NCBI GenBank assembly: GCA_002005505.1
Contig: KV908615.1
Coordinates: 122,899 to 186,898 of the forward strand
Reading direction: 5' to 3'
From: Botryococcus braunii
Lineage: Eukaryota; Chlorophyta; Trebouxiophyceae
DNA: 64,000 nt
Shown here one piece after another: positions 11,401 through 20,057 of this stretch. Under the pieces are notes generated by a model, which saw only the letters and a list, made by a program, of their open reading frames with translations, searched no databases and was not told where the DNA came from. Within the stretch, counting starts at the first letter, position 1, and every line of letters starts with the position of its first letter. The translations under genes were made by a program, and so were the position numbers.

Positions 11401-13727
11401 TGTGGACTGATGCATGTCAAAAAGCGTTTGATGGGTTGAAGTGGGCCATCACAAATGCCCCAGTGTTGGCAATCCCTGATCTCTCCCAGGATGCGCCTAA
11501 GTTTCGGGTCGTGTGTGATGCCTCAAAGAATGGTGTTGGTGCTGTGCTTGAGCAAAATGGACACCCATGTGCCTATATGAGCCGGAAATTTTCTGATGCT
11601 GAGAGAAATTATCATGTCACCGAGCAAGAGTTGGCTGCAGTGTGTATGGCATTGACTGATTGGCGATGTTATCTCCTTGGGAAACCCTTTGAAGTGGTCA
11701 CTGATCATGCAGCAAACACGTTTTTGCCGTCCCAATCAGTTTTGAGCCCTCGGCAAGCCAGGTGGTCGGAGTTGCTCCAGATGTACTCTATAGAGTGGAA
11801 GTATGAGCCCGGTCGTACTAATGTTGCGGACCCTTTGAGTAGGAATCCAGCGTTCGTCGTTAGTTCTTTGGTGCACACTCCTAGGGGCTCTGTTCAGCGT
11901 AGGGCCGCGATGGGGGGGCGCGGCATAGGTCATCGTATTAGGTGTGCTGTACTTACGCGCAAGGGGGTGCGTTCCACTGGAGGCAGTACGGCCCCGCCAT
12001 TAGGTGGGGTGGTCCCTGGAGCAGCAAGTGACTCGGGCGACGCGTGCCCGGATGGGTTCACCATGTGGTGCCCCGAGGGGGAAGACTGGTTGCACCGCAT
12101 ACGGACCGCGTATGAGAAGGATCATCTTCTAAGGGATGGGCGTAAAAGACAAAGAGCGAAGTTGGTCGCTAAAGATGGTTACTGGTTCCGTGGAAAAGCA
12201 ATGTATGTTCCCGAAATGGCAGATGGTAAAGATAAAGAGCTCAAAGAAGCCATTCTCAAAGAAAACCATGAAGTGCCACAGGCAGGCCATGTGGGCCGGA
12301 CTAAAATGTTGGAGAAAATACAACGGTATTTTTGGTGGCCGAAGCTGAGGGAAGGTGTTGAAGATTTTCTTCGCGTTTGCGATGCGTGCCAGCGCAACAA
12401 GGTGGATACCTCACTGCCAGCTGGTCTGCTGCAGCCTCTACCAATTCCTTCACGAATGTGGGAAAGCATCTCCATGGATTGTATTACTGACTTACCCAAA
12501 ACGGTAAACGGGAATGATGCTATCCTTGTGGTTGTGGACAGACTGTCTAAATATGCGCATTTCATCCCAACAACTGATCAGCTGTCTGCTGAAGGTCTTG
12601 CTGATGTGTTTGTGGATCGTGTGTTTAAGCTGCACGGTATGCCTAAAGAGGTGTTGACTGATCGCGGAACGGTGTTCACGAGTGCCTTCACTAAAGCGTT
12701 GTTTAAAATTTTGGGCACGAGGTCTGTCTTTTCAACGGCTTATCATCCACAGACTGATGGCCAAACTGAGCGTGTGAATCGCATTGTGGAAGACATGTTG
12801 CGGCATTATGTTAGTCCTACACAACATGATTGGGATGTGCATGTGCCAGCCGCACAATTCGCTTATAACAATGCTTATCAAGAATCCGTTCGCACAACTC
12901 CCTTCCGATTGGTGTATGGGGAGGATCCTATTGAGCCGTTTGCAGTGATTTCTGGGACCACTTTTCCGTCGGCTAAAAGATTTGCTATAAAGTTGCATGA
13001 TGATCTCGTGTTAGCGAAGCGCAACCTGATTGAGGCACAAGATAGGCAGCGCACTTATGCTAACCAGGGGCGCAGACATGTTGAGTATGAAGTTGGGCAA
13101 GAAGTACTCTTGTCCACTAAGAATATTCGTTGGAAGCATCCTGGCACCAAGAAGTTTTTGCCTCGTTTCATTGGGCCATTCAAGATTTTGGCTAGGATTG
13201 GCGCTGTTGCATATAGGCTGGAGTTGCCTGATGAGTACACCATTCACAATGTGTTTCATGTGTCGCTGTTGAAGCCATATCATAAGGGTGTCAATGTGGC
13301 TCCCTCACCTCCGCCAGATTGGATTGATGGTGATTGGGAATACGAGGTGGAGTGTATTTTGATGCATCGAGAGAAGAAGGCTGCGCACCATGCGCCGAAG
13401 AAAGAATACTTGGTAAAATGGAAAGGCTACGGGCCTGAGCGAAACTCATGGGAACCAGAAGCAGGATTAATAGAACATGCCCAAGAGGTTGTCCAGGAAT
13501 ACTGGGCTGGTCGCGCTCTCAATGAGAAGGTGGGAACAAGGACGCGCACGCAAGGTGTTGCGGCTGCAGGCAACGGTACTAAGAAGCGAAGTAATGCGCA
13601 TGCCTCAGCAACTACGAATACTGCGGCTAAGAAGAGGCGGAATTATACACGGAGAGGCGATCTTTTCCTTCACTTGTTTGTTGCGGGTCAGCATTGCTGC
13701 CCGCCGGGGGGAGGGAGAAGGGCTTAG
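8445..13727 (+). CDS. Gyp2 Gag-Pol polyprotein with chromodomain
   Basis: This is one uninterrupted 1760-codon frame. The capsid domain covers about residues 20-200. An Arg/Gly/Phe-rich stretch and the knuckle CYGCGLPGHKQSEC (about residue 262) follow. Then come about 130 residues I do not recognise and the protease site VDTGGELSFIS (about 475; DTG rather than DSG). Reverse transcriptase has [10 protein letters not shown] and YLDD (about 872). RNase H starts at CDASKNGVGAVL (about 1025). Integrase has its zinc finger (HVGRTKMLE, CDACQRNK) and the DDE region ([31 protein letters not shown]). The C-terminus is a chromodomain (YLVKWKGYGPERNSWEPE), which in chromoviruses directs insertion to marked chromatin. 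All catalytic motifs look intact. Confidence 0.95.
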   Translation: MTEVARDPAVSHKLPSNALGKPPVFTGNNTRHWVAIVKNYVEAQGINDDQQKLRVGVSFLSTSIQGHWSSYVVTHPSPTFEDFQQFLFDFYDKNVRVTEARRHWQGVRQGSNSKSVQEYALAFNSALADLNSMPGGEVTENEKVTNFLNGLRASLHSQCRINHKTGRAFDSYMELYQIAHGLDDTVAEGFRSRGSDMFPSNHHAYRGFGRFDRGFGRPRGVFKARGFRARGRGFDRGDRSHHRHVPGFHHGSFPSQSMPLTCYGCGLPGHKQSECPMTPGFSQGSAQVPQAPAHHAGPPNSGRGNAPSGRGSSRGRGRFGWYEDLSFSKLVAAHVCLEWGPGIEILVCEDTPKVNLQDGHVYAFVLKPEKAHEVLSEYNALKKNARQIGAYFVLPKRVAKAVSVAPLLKSKERIMEGRRNESVALKSAHGEERIVAPWSFEVWYDKKRPSISMVRKEHPEAQMVLRGMVAGATADCAVDTGGELSFISAEFLKRVNITPQQVDELEVEVATRDIAKVVQQVQLRTVFKSLPCVHTYYVLPKLAGDCDVLLGMDFLKRYKAKIDVAEDTCTFWNRGRGVIVKSIYATAKSARKKSTVISARHLARCMKQGCPVFVGMVSKNEGHDNETRSDEQGHEHVDRQEGNEARNEGHSDYDHDVKEFEPAFGPTNKADVPSDKSGLNHPICQHLRAEFSDVFSEKLEGLPPDRHLFHTIPLYSEHVPPSRPGYRLALPELQEAQKLVAEVLEQGLIQPSCSPFSSPVLFVKKKDDTLRMVIDYRALNRITVPDRYPLPRIDELLDKLQGAVCFTSLDLLSGYHQIRLQEEDVPKTAFRVPFGHYEFKVLPFGLTNAPATFQRMMNRVFHDFVAEGFVVVYLDDVLIFSKTEEEHKEHLQNFFERLREEKLFVKLKKCSFCQPELRYLGFIVGKHGIKMDPDKVAAVMKWVVPTTATEVRQFLGLCNFSRKFVQGYSQLAAPLNHLLRKGVPWLWTDACQKAFDGLKWAITNAPVLAIPDLSQDAPKFRVVCDASKNGVGAVLEQNGHPCAYMSRKFSDAERNYHVTEQELAAVCMALTDWRCYLLGKPFEVVTDHAANTFLPSQSVLSPRQARWSELLQMYSIEWKYEPGRTNVADPLSRNPAFVVSSLVHTPRGSVQRRAAMGGRGIGHRIRCAVLTRKGVRSTGGSTAPPLGGVVPGAASDSGDACPDGFTMWCPEGEDWLHRIRTAYEKDHLLRDGRKRQRAKLVAKDGYWFRGKAMYVPEMADGKDKELKEAILKENHEVPQAGHVGRTKMLEKIQRYFWWPKLREGVEDFLRVCDACQRNKVDTSLPAGLLQPLPIPSRMWESISMDCITDLPKTVNGNDAILVVVDRLSKYAHFIPTTDQLSAEGLADVFVDRVFKLHGMPKEVLTDRGTVFTSAFTKALFKILGTRSVFSTAYHPQTDGQTERVNRIVEDMLRHYVSPTQHDWDVHVPAAQFAYNNAYQESVRTTPFRLVYGEDPIEPFAVISGTTFPSAKRFAIKLHDDLVLAKRNLIEAQDRQRTYANQGRRHVEYEVGQEVLLSTKNIRWKHPGTKKFLPRFIGPFKILARIGAVAYRLELPDEYTIHNVFHVSLLKPYHKGVNVAPSPPPDWIDGDWEYEVECILMHREKKAAHHAPKKEYLVKWKGYGPERNSWEPEAGLIEHAQEVVQEYWAGRALNEKVGTRTRTQGVAAAGNGTKKRSNAHASATTNTAAKKRRNYTRRGDLFLHLFVAGQHCCPPGGGRRA

Positions 13728-14072
13728 TTGCTCCCCGCGTGTCACCCCGTTGTTATACAAGTGGGAAGTTCAGTACAGTGAGCTGTATAGCGCGCGCATG
13801 ATGTTAAGTGTAGATGATCGATCCACTTTGAAGCCCGCCATGACAATTTCAAGCAATGAATGATGATGAACAAAGCTCACTGACGTACCCTGGCGTACCT
13901 CACCATTGGAGGCTCAACAAATTTGTCGCCTAAGCTATGTGTGTAAAAAAATATTGTTGCTTGAGTGTAGACGGCATGTACACTGCTTGAAGAACTCTTA
14001 CCTTACAGAGTCTTGCTCGTGATGACTGTTCTGATGTGAGCGAGGACGCTCCCATGTAGGGGAGGGGGAAGT
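13728..14072 (+). other. Gyp2 3' untranslated region and polypurine tract
   Basis: No gene is seen. The purine run GTAGGGGAGGGGGAAGT (14056-14072) ends at the 3' LTR and is the plus-strand primer. Confidence 0.75.
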
Positions 14073-14270
14073 TGTAACGGCAGGAAGCTGCCAGGTCCAA
14101 TGCCAGGATTTCAGGCAGGAAGCTGCCGGGTCCTGAAATGAAGGCTCTGGAAAGTGGCACGCGTCTTGGCGTCGAAGGAAGTCCCGGTGCTGACCAGCTT
14201 GTAACAGATTCCGCTGAATGCTTTAACCTGACTGGTGTCTCGTCTCTCTCTCTCTTCCTTTGCCACTATA
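14073..14270 (+). repeat. Gyp2 3' LTR
   Basis: This 198-bp LTR starts TGTAACGGCAGG and ends CCACTATA, followed by the TSD ataac. Confidence 0.92.
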
Positions 14271-14275
14271 ATAAC

Positions 14276-14432
14276 GATATGGATGACAAGAGGAGACCCA
14301 CTAGGATATTACAGTCATTTTCCTACACACAAGGACAACGAGATCTACTCGTATCCCAAAGGGCACGAAGAAACATGAACTACACGCACATCCTACATGA
14401 GACGCGTCGCGCTGACGCGGCACCTCACTACA
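14276..14432 (-). repeat. Gyp1 5' LTR, part 2
   Basis: This is the remaining 157 bp of the Gyp1 right LTR after the Gyp2 target duplication, ending at ..CACTACA (TGTAGTG on the minus strand). With part 1 it totals 450 bp, equal to the left LTR. Confidence 0.9.
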
Positions 14433-14992
14433 CAGGCCCTGCACAATCTGTGTGGCCACGTGCCCATCCAGGAGATCATGTCCATTTCGTTTCAGGCAAC
14501 CTTTCAGATTGATCATCCTATTGACGTACTGTGAACAGTTTCACCTTGTTTCATGCCACGTGACATCTCTTTCAACCAGTCAGCATTAGCCTGAGGGTTG
14601 TAGCCTCCCACAAACTTCCTACAAATATGCACATACGCATCATATGCTGATGGTTTACTCGACAGCTCACCCAACCAGTCTTCAGGAACTGATTCATACA
14701 GTAACAACAATGCTGCAGCATTATGAGTAGTCCCAGGCATAGCTTCTTGAATGGCAGGCAAAGAGCCCTTTGCATCATTGCCTGCAGTAAAGGCATTGTC
14801 CCACACCACAAAGTTCTGACCTTTACGCTGCAGTTTTATATGGACTTTGACTAGTGTAGCAATGATCTTGGGGAGGGTGTCTCCTTCCCCCTTCGAAGTA
14901 CTGGGAGTGCATGGTTCCCTGGTAGGGGTTGATGTAGACTCCTCTCCTGCTGATTTGGATTCAGAGCTGGTGCTGGTACCCTTCTTCTTCAT
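14433..14992 (-). pseudogene. Cop2 Gag-Pol start (Gag fragment)
   Basis: The frame begins MKKKGTSTSSESKSAGEES, has the TREPCTPSTSKGEGD linker and then the capsid domain (VHIKLQRKGQNFVVWDNAFTAG, LLLLYESVPEDWLGEL). A one-base deletion near 14523 breaks the frame: the peptide becomes HSTSIG and stops, while the next frame continues RMINLKGCLKRNGHDLLDGH up to the Gyp1 junction. The ATG is 15 nt after the ORF1 stop. The family is the same as Cop4, Cop5, Cop6 and Cop8. Confidence 0.9.
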
Positions 14993-15007
14993 GCTGTTTG
15001 GTGCTGG

Positions 15008-15532
15008 TCAGTCGTCGCTCCTCTCTGACAGTCTGGAGTCTCCGTCCTCGTCCTCACTGTCGTCCTCTGTGACCCACTCGTCCACGTGGAACTCGCCCTC
15101 GCCGTAGAGAATTAGTCTGTCAATGTAGTCGTCTCCCAGGCTGCTCAAGGCTAACTCAATGGCTGCGTAGGCTGCTTTCTCTGTCCAATATGCTTCGTGT
15201 GATGGTCCTCCCGTTTGCTGTAGGCACCTCTCAAAGATTGCGCGTGTCAGATATCCCGGCTCTCCGTTGACGAACGAAACTTCCCACAGTGTAAATTTAT
15301 AGGCTGGATATATGGGAAAGCGATCTTGGAACCACTGAGGAGGCGTGAGTGCTCCCCGTCCGTGAGCTTCGTTGACGAAGTCCTTTACCAGAAATGCTTG
15401 TTCTTCAATCGTTCGTGGTCCTTTCTCTCCTCCTGCCTTTCTTCGCTCGTTATATGTTGGAGGAGGAGGTGGAGGAGGAGGTCGTCTACCTCCGCCCGTG
15501 CTCATGCGTCCGCTTTGCCTCTTTCGCGCCAT
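15008..15532 (-). CDS. Cop2 ORF1, uncharacterised pre-gag protein (174 aa)
   Basis: This is a homologue of the ORF1 of Cop4, Cop6 and Cop8. It has a basic N-terminus (MARKRQSGRMSTGG) and a polyproline run followed by TYNERRKAGG. The conserved core has AFLVKDFV, PPQWFQDRFPIYPAYK, a W-E-x-SF motif with EPG nearby, and RAIFERCLQQTGGP. The tail is acidic (EDDSEDEDGDSRLSERSDD). I recognise no known domain. The frame is intact although the downstream gag is broken. The only ATG triplets in it are codons 1 and 10. It could be a Gag accessory or RNA-binding protein, but that is a guess. Confidence 0.85.
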   Translation of the reverse strand: MARKRQSGRMSTGGGRRPPPPPPPPTYNERRKAGGEKGPRTIEEQAFLVKDFVNEAHGRGALTPPQWFQDRFPIYPAYKFTLWEVSFVNGEPGYLTRAIFERCLQQTGGPSHEAYWTEKAAYAAIELALSSLGDDYIDRLILYGEGEFHVDEWVTEDDSEDEDGDSRLSERSDD

Positions 15533-15584
15533 TGCAGATTACTTTGCTCGAGTCATACATTTTTACATGCCCCGCCCAAGAGTT

Positions 15585-15599
15585 GGTGGGCCCATAACC
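15585..15599 (-). other. Cop2 primer-binding site (half-tRNA type)
   Basis: GGTTATGGGCCCACC directly follows the LTR. It is complementary to the anticodon arm of initiator tRNA-Met, not to a tRNA 3' end, as known for Drosophila copia and yeast Ty5. Confidence 0.85.
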
Positions 15600-16000
15600 T
15601 GAAAACTTCTGAGCTTGGCGTTTCCTGTATGACCCGGCACGAGGGTGTTTAGTTCGGCGGCACTCTTGTTGTGTGTCGAGTAACAAGCAGTGGCGACTGT
15701 GTGTGAGGTGACTTGACTGGCAACAGTTAAGAGACAAACACCCGAAGTGCTTTTGTAGTCCCAATCAAGTGCCTCATCCCTTCGAGCCAGCGACATATAA
15801 CCTTTCTAGCAAACCGTGTCCAATTACCTCATTCTCCCTAATCTATGCGAAATTGGTCTAGATTGGTTCTGGCAGACTTCCTAGGTTCTGCCATCTCTTA
15901 CTCATTCTAATGAATGTTCCCGCTAGTGAATCCGAGCTGATCTGGCCACTATTACTCTTCTGAGGGAAAGGCACCAAAATGTTCTTTCACTATTATAACA
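15600..16000 (-). repeat. Cop2 5' LTR (short form)
   Basis: This 401-bp LTR starts TGTTATAATAGTG and ends GAAGTTTTCA. It has a single copy of the unit that is duplicated in Cop4, Cop5, Cop6 and Cop8. The unit is followed by CAG|GAAACGCC, matching the end of the second copy elsewhere. Confidence 0.9.
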
Positions 16001-17783
16001 TAATCGCATGGGTTACTCCCCTATCAGGAGGCAATTGAGAAGGCAATTCATCAGGAAAAACATCATGAAATTCCTTCAACAAATTGGCAACATTTGGATC
16101 ATCAAACTTAATTACATCATCTGCCCCAACCGCGGACAGGAGGTCAGGCTGCACCAAGAACCCAAGGGCTCCTTTTCGAATTGCCCTTCTTGCCTGCACC
16201 GCGTTAATTACTGCCACAGGAGGTGTGGAACACGTGTCTGGTGTAAGTACCACTGGGTCCCCATTAATTGTCAGAGTAATGGTACGAGCTGGATAGCTCA
16301 TCACCACGTCATGTTCTTGCATCCAGGGGTCACCCAAAATTACCTCTAAGCTCTCTAATGGAGCCACAATGCAAGGTACCACCACCGTCGTTGGAACGTG
16401 ACTAAACTGCAATGCACCTGAAGCAAATTCTGTACTGCTGGTCAGGCTGCCATCAGGAAGTTTAATCTGCCGTTCCCCCATCTCATGGGATTTGAGCCCC
16501 ATCTCTTGGACTATACGGCGCGATATAAAACATGATGTGGCACCTCCATCAAACAAACACTTCAGTTGCCGTTGCCGCCCTTTGAGCCCTGCCCGCACCA
16601 TCATTGTCAGACGCCCCACCTTGGGCTCTGACACGTCAGGGTCTAACCCTGAGCAAGCATACAACCTGGCAGGCTTCATGGCAGATTGCAACGGTTCCTC
16701 TGCAGTTGTCAACGGATCAAACGGTACACGTTTCCTCTTCCTGGGAGTAATGTGGGGACTTACCGATGACGAGGGCGATTTCTTTTTTGATGGACAATCT
16801 GGGCTATTGCTTTTGTGGCCAAACTTGCCACATGCCCAACACTGAGGAAGTGACTTCCTCTTATCTTTCCCCTCAATGGACGGCTTGAAGGGCAACTTCT
16901 TGACCCTTCCATTCTTCACGGGGTGATTGCGTGTGCGACTACCCCCATGATGGCCATCGTGGTGGCCCCTCTGGCCTGCACGTACCCCACTGGGCCCTTG
17001 ACCATTGTCCTTTGGGGCCTGCTTCACCTCATAATCAGGCAGAAGGCACAATGCATCAATGTAAGCCTGCAACGGCTTGTCAGGCTCCCCTGCAAATTTA
17101 AGGCGCATTTGGACCCCAATGTGGGTAGGCAGCCCCTTCAAAAATGCATGGATGTTCTCCCGATTGGGACGGTCCATCCCCAGCCTGGCCAAAATGGTAA
17201 CAAATTTCGAAACATATGTGGAAATGCTACCTTGCGTCGATGCAAGCGTCAGCTTATCCAACTGCTGTAAAAGGACCTCAGGATCCTCCATTCGTCCGTA
17301 ATGGGTCAACAGGAAATTTTCAAGCATCCCCCATGTAAGCACATCCCCACCCTTGATGGAATTATTCCATTGGACTAAGGCCGGACCAGCCAGGCTAGCT
17401 GCAGCCCGCCTTACCTGATCGTCTTCCTCAACCGCCGAGGTTGGAGACGAAAATCTCGTCTTGGCGTGGCTTAACCACTCCCTTGGAGACATATCACTGG
17501 AGAATCCCAAAAACTCCTTGATTTTCCCGACATTTGGCGAAAATGCCTTACCTCGAGGCCCTTCACGAGCCTCACGCTCGCGGCGGTCGGCTTCCCGAGC
17601 CTCCCTTTCGGCCTCTATGTGAGCCATCATGGTCTCATTTGTCCTGTTGCTTGATTGAACAACCTGGGCCATCAGGCCAACTACCTGCCCAAGCATGGCG
17701 TTTACGTCATGCCCAACGGGGTTCCCTGGCGGAACTTCCGGAGCCCCACCAAGCCCCCCAGCTTCGGCTCCGAAGTCCGCCAT
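16001..17783 (-). CDS. Gyp3 Gag-protease (Pol truncated)
   Basis: The ATG at 17783 begins MADFGAEAGGLGGAPEVPP. A charged helical stretch (AEREAREADRREREARE) and the gag capsid domain follow (FLGFSSDMSPREWLSHAK, LENFLLTHYGRMEDPE, HAFLKGLPTHIG). The knuckle CWACGKFGHKSNSPDC has CX2CX4HX6C spacing, two residues longer than usual. The protease has LFDGGATSCFIS, where DSG is normal, so the middle Ser/Thr next to the catalytic Asp is replaced by Gly. The frame then reads LKEFHDVFPDELPSQLPPDRG, the usual lead-in to RT, and ends two residues into the Cop2 LTR. No internal stops are seen, so decay is recent. Confidence 0.88.
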
Positions 17784-17862
17784 CGTCCCCCATCATATCA
17801 TCGCCCATCAGCCATTGTGACTTACAATTAAAGGATTAAACAACAATCGCACGAGCACCTAG

Positions 17863-17875
17863 CTCGCCGATACCA
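17863..17875 (-). other. Gyp3 primer-binding site
   Basis: TGGTATCGGCGAG is present on the minus strand, three bases inside the LTR. Confidence 0.78.
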
Positions 17876-17878
17876 AGC

Positions 17879-18225
17879 TGTAACACTAGCGGAAGTCAAT
17901 TAAACAATTAAGTAATCAATAGGCAATCGAAGTCACTCTCTTAATGATATTATTATAGGTTCGGCAAGGAATGTCCCTTCGCCTAGGGATTTCCCTTTAT
18001 ATAGCTCGGCCTCCAGCCTCGAGCCCTCCGGAAATCCCCTCGAGAGCTCCGCTATGCCTCGGGATTGTCAACCCCGAGGCACCAGAGCCTCGAGACCATC
18101 AGGACCCGCCTGGGGACCCACGCCCGGTTCGGACCACCGATGTACAGCCTTGGTTCTATCGGATTGTCCGGATCGCTGATCGATACGAGGCCTCGATCCT
18201 CGAGCCTATCTTCCCGATCGCTACA
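17879..18225 (-). repeat. Gyp3 5' LTR
   Basis: This 347-bp LTR reads TGTAGCGATCGG to GTGTTACA. It is rich in CTCGAG and related palindromes and holds a clean TATATAAA box on the minus strand near 17997-18004, the likely promoter. The right edge is inferred from where Cop3 coding sequence starts. Confidence 0.78.
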
Positions 18226-19257
18226 GAGTGGGTGAAAAAGGAGCTGTTGGGAAGCTTCAAGATTCATGACCTTGGTGAAGTCAAGGATTTCTTGGGCTGC
18301 CAGATCCTGAGAGATAGAGAGAATCGGTGACTATCACTGAGCTGTGGGCCTAAGATTGTTGCACTGTGTGAGAAGTTTGGGGTGAGTGCTGAGTCACGTA
18401 CAGTCGATACCCCCATGAGTAAGGACTTTGTGATGTCTGGGATGCCCCAGGTTACAGTGGGTGAGACCAGCTTTGGGTCTGGGACTCCACTGCCTCCCAG
18501 GCATAGATATTGTGAGCTTGTTGGGTCTCTGTTGTATATTGCTAATACAACTCGACCTGATATAGCTCAGGCTGTGGGCGTTCTTTCCCGTTACCGGAAC
18601 GCCCCCACCACTGCCCACATGAATGAGGGCTTGAGGGTATTGAGGTATCTTCAGTCTACTCGAGAGTGTGTGTTAGTGCTGGGAGGGAAAGGGCCTGTGT
18701 TAGGTCATGTTGATGCAGATTATGCTGGCGATATTGACAGCAGGCATTCTACCTCAGGGTATGTGCTATCAGTGTTCGGCAGTGCGGTGGTGTGGGGTAG
18801 TAAGAAGCAACATTCAGTTGCTACCTCCACTGTGGAGGCAGAATTCATGGCAACCAGTCTGGCTATTAAGGAGCTTAACTGGCTGCGTGGGTTCATGGAG
18901 GAAATCGGAACTCCTCCTTGGTCTGTGAAGCTATACTGTGACAATCAGGGGTGCATTGCTAACCTGAAAAACCCACTGTATAGCAAGTATACTAAGCACA
19001 TTGCCGTGTGCTTCCACTTTGCACGTGAAGCTATTGCAAAGGGGCAGGTTACACTCTGGTATGTGGAGTCTGCAAGGAACAAGGCAGACATGCTGACAAA
19101 GCCTCTCGCTCGCCCTGTCTTCCAGGTGCACAGGCAAGGGTTTGGACTTGTGAAGATGACATTGGTGACAGGGTGCTGTCAAGGGGAAGTGTTGAATGAA
19201 TTGGTCAATACTGTACTTAGTGACATCCCCTGTCACATGCCATCAACAGCGGAGTAA
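18226..19257 (+). pseudogene. Cop3 RT C-terminus and RNase H
   Basis: The frame opens at EWVKKELLGSFKIHDLGEVK, inside copia RT. An in-frame TGA follows at 18328 (Cop7 has Cys there). Same-frame sequence continues through the PDIAQAVGVLSRYR region into RNase H, with HVDADYAGD, VEAEFMA and CDNQGCIANLKNP carrying the acidic catalytic residues. One Glu codon before HVDADY is missing compared with Cop7. The natural stop after KMT has become TTG, so the frame runs about 30 codons into the LTR. Confidence 0.88.
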
Positions 19258-20057
19258 ACTATAGCCTTTATGAACGGTATAGATCATACTCGTACCTCAA
19301 TGACATAACACGTAACTTGTACGATATGCGATTTCAATAGACATTACGTATGGTAGTGCTTTAGGATCCCTGCAGTCCGAGCCATCCCTGGGCAGCCCAG
19401 GAACGGCTCGGTACTTGTCCGAAGCATGTTGGTATCCTTGACCAACCTCTACTGTTGGAGAGTGCTGTGTGCTGTTCCTGGAAACGTTGTAGCGTGGACG
19501 GTTTTTCCCACAGGCTACGAACTGACGCTGCCGTCGTGCCATCACTGCAGGTGTGTTTAGGATTCTCAAAGTCGTTCCAGATATGATTGTGCTCAAACAT
19601 TCAGACCAGTTAGATATTACTGCAGCGTGCATTGATGAGAGTGCATGACGAGAGCGCACTGAATGTTTGACCTCATTGCGACTTATGTTAAAGTCCACCG
19701 TTGTGGCGGTAAGATAGTTTCACTGTACAAACATCACAAAGAGACCTTGCTGAGTTACTGATGAACTATTATTGTATTCTGGTGACGTAAAGTAGACATC
19801 GCAAGGCCTCTTTGGTGCTGATCTCTGCTATCAGGCAAGGCGTAGTGTTACGTGGTCTTTAGCAAGAGTGAGAGCAGTTAACATCATATGTAAGACTTGT
19901 CCGAAGCATGTTGGTATCCTTGACCAACCTCTACTGTTGGAGAGTGCTGTGTGCTGTTCCTGGAAAAGTTGTAGCGTGGACGGTTTTTCCCACAGGCTAC
20001 GAACTGACGCTGCCGTCGTGCCATCACTACAGGTGACGCCAAAAGCAAAAATGCTTT
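19190..20057 (+). repeat. Cop3 3' LTR with internal duplication
   Basis: The LTR starts TGTTGAATGAATTGG. A 138-bp unit occurs twice, 19413-19550 (ends CTGCAG|GTGTGT) and 19895-20032 (ends CTACAG|GTGACG). The right edge, about AATGCTT, is approximate. Confidence 0.85.

Larger units (their letters stand above)
7883..14270 (+). mobile_element. Gyp2: near-complete chromovirus inserted in the Gyp1 LTR
   Basis: LTRs of 196 and 198 bp flank one long gag-pol frame, with the TSD ataac (7878-7882 and 14271-14275). The LTRs differ at about four bases plus a CT dinucleotide repeat, so the element is younger than Gyp1 but not brand new. The first LTR base is C instead of T on the left copy. The coding frame is uninterrupted, so it may have been active recently. 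Confidence 0.95.
1858..14432 (-). mobile_element. Gyp1: decayed Ty3/gypsy chromovirus, split by Gyp2
   Basis: Two 450-bp LTRs (1858-2307, and 7590-7882 plus 14276-14432) enclose gag and pol on the minus strand. The LTRs differ at about 8-9 sites (about 2 percent), so this is one of the older elements here. It belongs to the same family as Gyp4. Gag is broken twice, pol is frame-shifted, and part of integrase and chromodomain is deleted. Left and right flanks do not match: the left is Cop1, the right is Cop2 gag, and no TSD is visible. Confidence 0.9.
14433..16000 (-). mobile_element. Cop2: copia element, 5' end only
   Basis: It keeps the 5' LTR, PBS, ORF1 and the first part of gag, then is cut by Gyp1. 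It is inserted in Gyp3 pol. Its LTR is the short 401-bp form without the internal duplication. Confidence 0.9.
16001..18225 (-). mobile_element. Gyp3: Ty3/gypsy element, 5' half only
   Basis: The 5' LTR, PBS, gag and protease are present, then the element is cut by Cop2 just after the protease-RT linker. It is itself inserted in Cop3 RT sequence. The other halves of both insertions are not in the window. Confidence 0.88.
18226..20057 (+). mobile_element. Cop3: copia 3' end, same family as Cop7
   Basis: It keeps the end of RT, all of RNase H, the purine tract TCAAGGGGAAG (19179-19189) and the 3' LTR. The 5' part is displaced by Gyp3. It is older than Cop7, with one nonsense codon, a 3-nt deletion and loss of the natural stop. 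Confidence 0.88.
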
